Shown here: piece after piece, positions 33,615-34,773 of the stretch
How the letters are laid out: each line of letters opens with the position of its first letter
How positions within the stretch are numbered: the stretch's first letter is position 1
NCBI GenBank assembly: GCA_964472195.1
Contig: CAYYJH010000021.1
Coordinates: forward strand, 1 to 34,773
Reading direction: 5' to 3'
Source: BS750m-G4 sp964472195
GTDB lineage: Bacteria > Bacteroidota > Ignavibacteria > Tepidaquicellales > Tepidaquicellaceae
DNA: 34,773 nt
Position numbers and translations under genes: made by a program
The notes under the pieces: model-generated
The model's input: only the letters and a program-made list of their open reading frames with translations
Databases searched by the model: none
Told to the model about the DNA's origin: nothing

Positions 33615-34517
33615 CTACTTTTCATTAAACCCTTCCAATTTCTTCCATTGATACTTTGACAATTCAGCAGGTTCGTGCACCAGGTGGCATTTAAAACAAC
33701 TTTCCATTCCGATTTTCTGAATTAATTTACCCACGAGACTCTTATCAACAGAGGGCTTACTTAAAGTCTCACCCATCTCATCTATCACATCCTGCACTTT
33801 CCTATCAACATAGTACGTTCTCTTAGAAGTATGGCATTTAATACAAACCATCTTCAATGCTTGAAACCTCGCTTTAAATCCATCAAACTGCGTTTGTGCA
33901 TTCTCGTCTTGTCCCTGCTCAACATTAACACTTATTCCGGCAAAATTTACATCGAGAAACTGCATAAGGCGTTTAAAACTGATGGACTCTTCAGTTATGG
34001 GATCATTTACTGTTATATCTTCAAAGCTCCCCCAGTGATACTTTTGCTGAACTTTAATCATATAGATATTATGACAGTTTTGACAAACACCCCCAACTTT
34101 TCCATATTCTATCATTATCTTTTCCTGGTCACCTGTTTCCAAAGCTGTTCCAAGATTCTCCACTCCATCCATGTTAAAGTAATCTTCCCACTCAGGAACT
34201 AACTTCGAGACTTCCGTAAATTTCGCTTTGAATTTATCGAAATTTTCTGTAACGCCTTGTATGTCACCCTCAAGAAGGTCAGCTATAATTCCCGAAAAAT
34301 ACGTACCCATCTCCCACATATTAATAAGGAATATGGGCTGTTCAGAAACAGGGGGGAATAAATTATCCAAAGAGCTTGGTGGTAATGAAACAATAGCTCT
34401 CAATGCTTCATTCTCTTGCTTTAACTTCTCCAACTCCTGAGAATAAGAATTTGCACTTCCAAGAACAACAGAAAGAACTAATGCAGTAAAAAGCAATTTT
34501 GTTGCAATGTTTTTCAT
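33615..34517 (-). CDS. Secreted three-haem cytochrome c
   Basis: 300 residues. A Sec signal peptide (about 1-26) precedes a helical protein with three c-type haem sites: CQNCH (145-149), CIKCH (225-229) and CFKCH (274-278). Helical segments precede the first two sites and share a repeated pattern: NFDKFKAKF (92-100) and QFDGFKARF (210-218), suggesting an internal duplication reminiscent of cytochrome c' bundles, which carry the haem motif near the domain end. It would be matured in the periplasm and act in electron transfer; the partner is unknown. AAGGAGA lies about 8 nt before the ATG. No other redox gene is adjacent. Confidence 0.92.
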   Translation of the reverse strand: MKNIATKLLFTALVLSVVLGSANSYSQELEKLKQENEALRAIVSLPPSSLDNLFPPVSEQPIFLINMWEMGTYFSGIIADLLEGDIQGVTENFDKFKAKFTEVSKLVPEWEDYFNMDGVENLGTALETGDQEKIMIEYGKVGGVCQNCHNIYMIKVQQKYHWGSFEDITVNDPITEESISFKRLMQFLDVNFAGISVNVEQGQDENAQTQFDGFKARFQALKMVCIKCHTSKRTYYVDRKVQDVIDEMGETLSKPSVDKSLVGKLIQKIGMESCFKCHLVHEPAELSKYQWKKLEGFNEK

Positions 34518-34663
34518 TTCGATTCTCCTTTGTTTAACTTTTAGTGTGAGTAAATTTAAAAAATGAAATGTTTAATTGCAAATGCAAAAATGGAAATGGG
34601 GCTTTTCATACTCTTCACATAAAATTAATTCAAATATTTTAAATCCTCCCTGCTCCCCGTGTC

Positions 34664-34702
34664 ATTCCAGCCTGCCTACTTCAGGTAGGCGGAAGCTGGA
34701 AT
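34664..34702. repeat. Palindromic repeat (CATTCCAGC type)
   Basis: Outer arms ATTCCAGC (34664-34671) and GCTGGAAT (34695-34702) and inner arms GCCTAC (3474-79 of this kilobase, that is 34674-34679) and GTAGGC (34685-34690) make a long, nearly continuous hairpin. It is GC-rich relative to its AT-rich surroundings and is flanked by GTGTC and CCGG. This type resembles dispersed 'GTCATTCCAGC...GCTGGAATCC' elements seen in many bacterial genomes. The remaining 34518-34773 shows no gene. Confidence 0.65.
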
Positions 34703-34773
34703 CCGGAAAAGAAACATGTTACTAAATGTAAAACAGACTTTACAAAAAGTATTACTATTTGTAAATTATGGTT

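Overview
The window is AT-rich, gene-dense bacterial DNA. The family mix suggests an FCB-group bacterium, most likely Ignavibacteria or a nearby Bacteroidota lineage: small secreted proteins without recognisable domains, a DUF2007 protein, UMF1-type transporters, multihaem cytochrome c, hemerythrin and short palindromic intergenic repeats. This is inferred from gene style, not from a marker-gene tree. The sequence is a scaffold with one 100-N gap at 19738-19837. The gap is flanked by an exact 55-bp duplication, so it is probably an unmerged contig overlap.

Layout. 1-5607 is minus strand: a small membrane protein; an SPFH protein / DUF2007 protein / M19 membrane dipeptidase operon; then thymidylate kinase (tmk) followed by an S41 C-terminal processing protease. 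5870-11634 is plus strand: a DUF218/YdcF membrane protein, then a tight nusB - UMF1 transporter - SirB1-like protein - tex operon. 11635-12791 is a decayed patch with an internally deleted AAA/DUF4143 ATPase, a 23-codon ORF with a perfect Shine-Dalgarno, and repeat debris. 12792-19462 is a seven-gene plus-strand export operon: TetR regulator, TolC-type outer membrane factor, HlyD/YbhG-type fusion lipoprotein, two ABC ATPases and two ABC-2 permeases. It is the counterpart of E. coli cecR-ybhG-ybhF-ybhS-ybhR, with YbhF as two overlapping genes and a TolC partner added. A good promoter and a palindromic operator candidate precede the TetR gene.

19463-24635 holds the gap, a tRNA-Leu(TAA) and several small membrane or secreted proteins of unknown function, including a TPR lipoprotein and a secreted protein with two DxDxDG motifs. 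24653-27595 is a three-gene unit: CoA-binding protein, AcuC/HDAC-type deacetylase and acyl-CoA ligase, whose order suggests acyl-CoA metabolism coupled to lysine deacylation. A DAACS dicarboxylate/glutamate symporter converges on it. 28960-29934 has a VOC protein and a hemerythrin, closed by a strong terminator. 30038-33168 carries two tandem cobalamin-binding radical SAM paralogues that align without gaps at about 76% identity over the first 200 residues, both apparently starting at TTG. 33615-34517 encodes a secreted three-haem cytochrome c with an internal repeat. Between these is a structured, GC-richer segment that may be an insertion-sequence end.

No CRISPR array, prophage, complete insertion sequence or rRNA was seen. 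The best leads for unknown biology are the tandem B12-radical SAM pair, the deacetylase/acyl-CoA ligase unit and the structured segment at 33420-33600. None is proven to be a new system.
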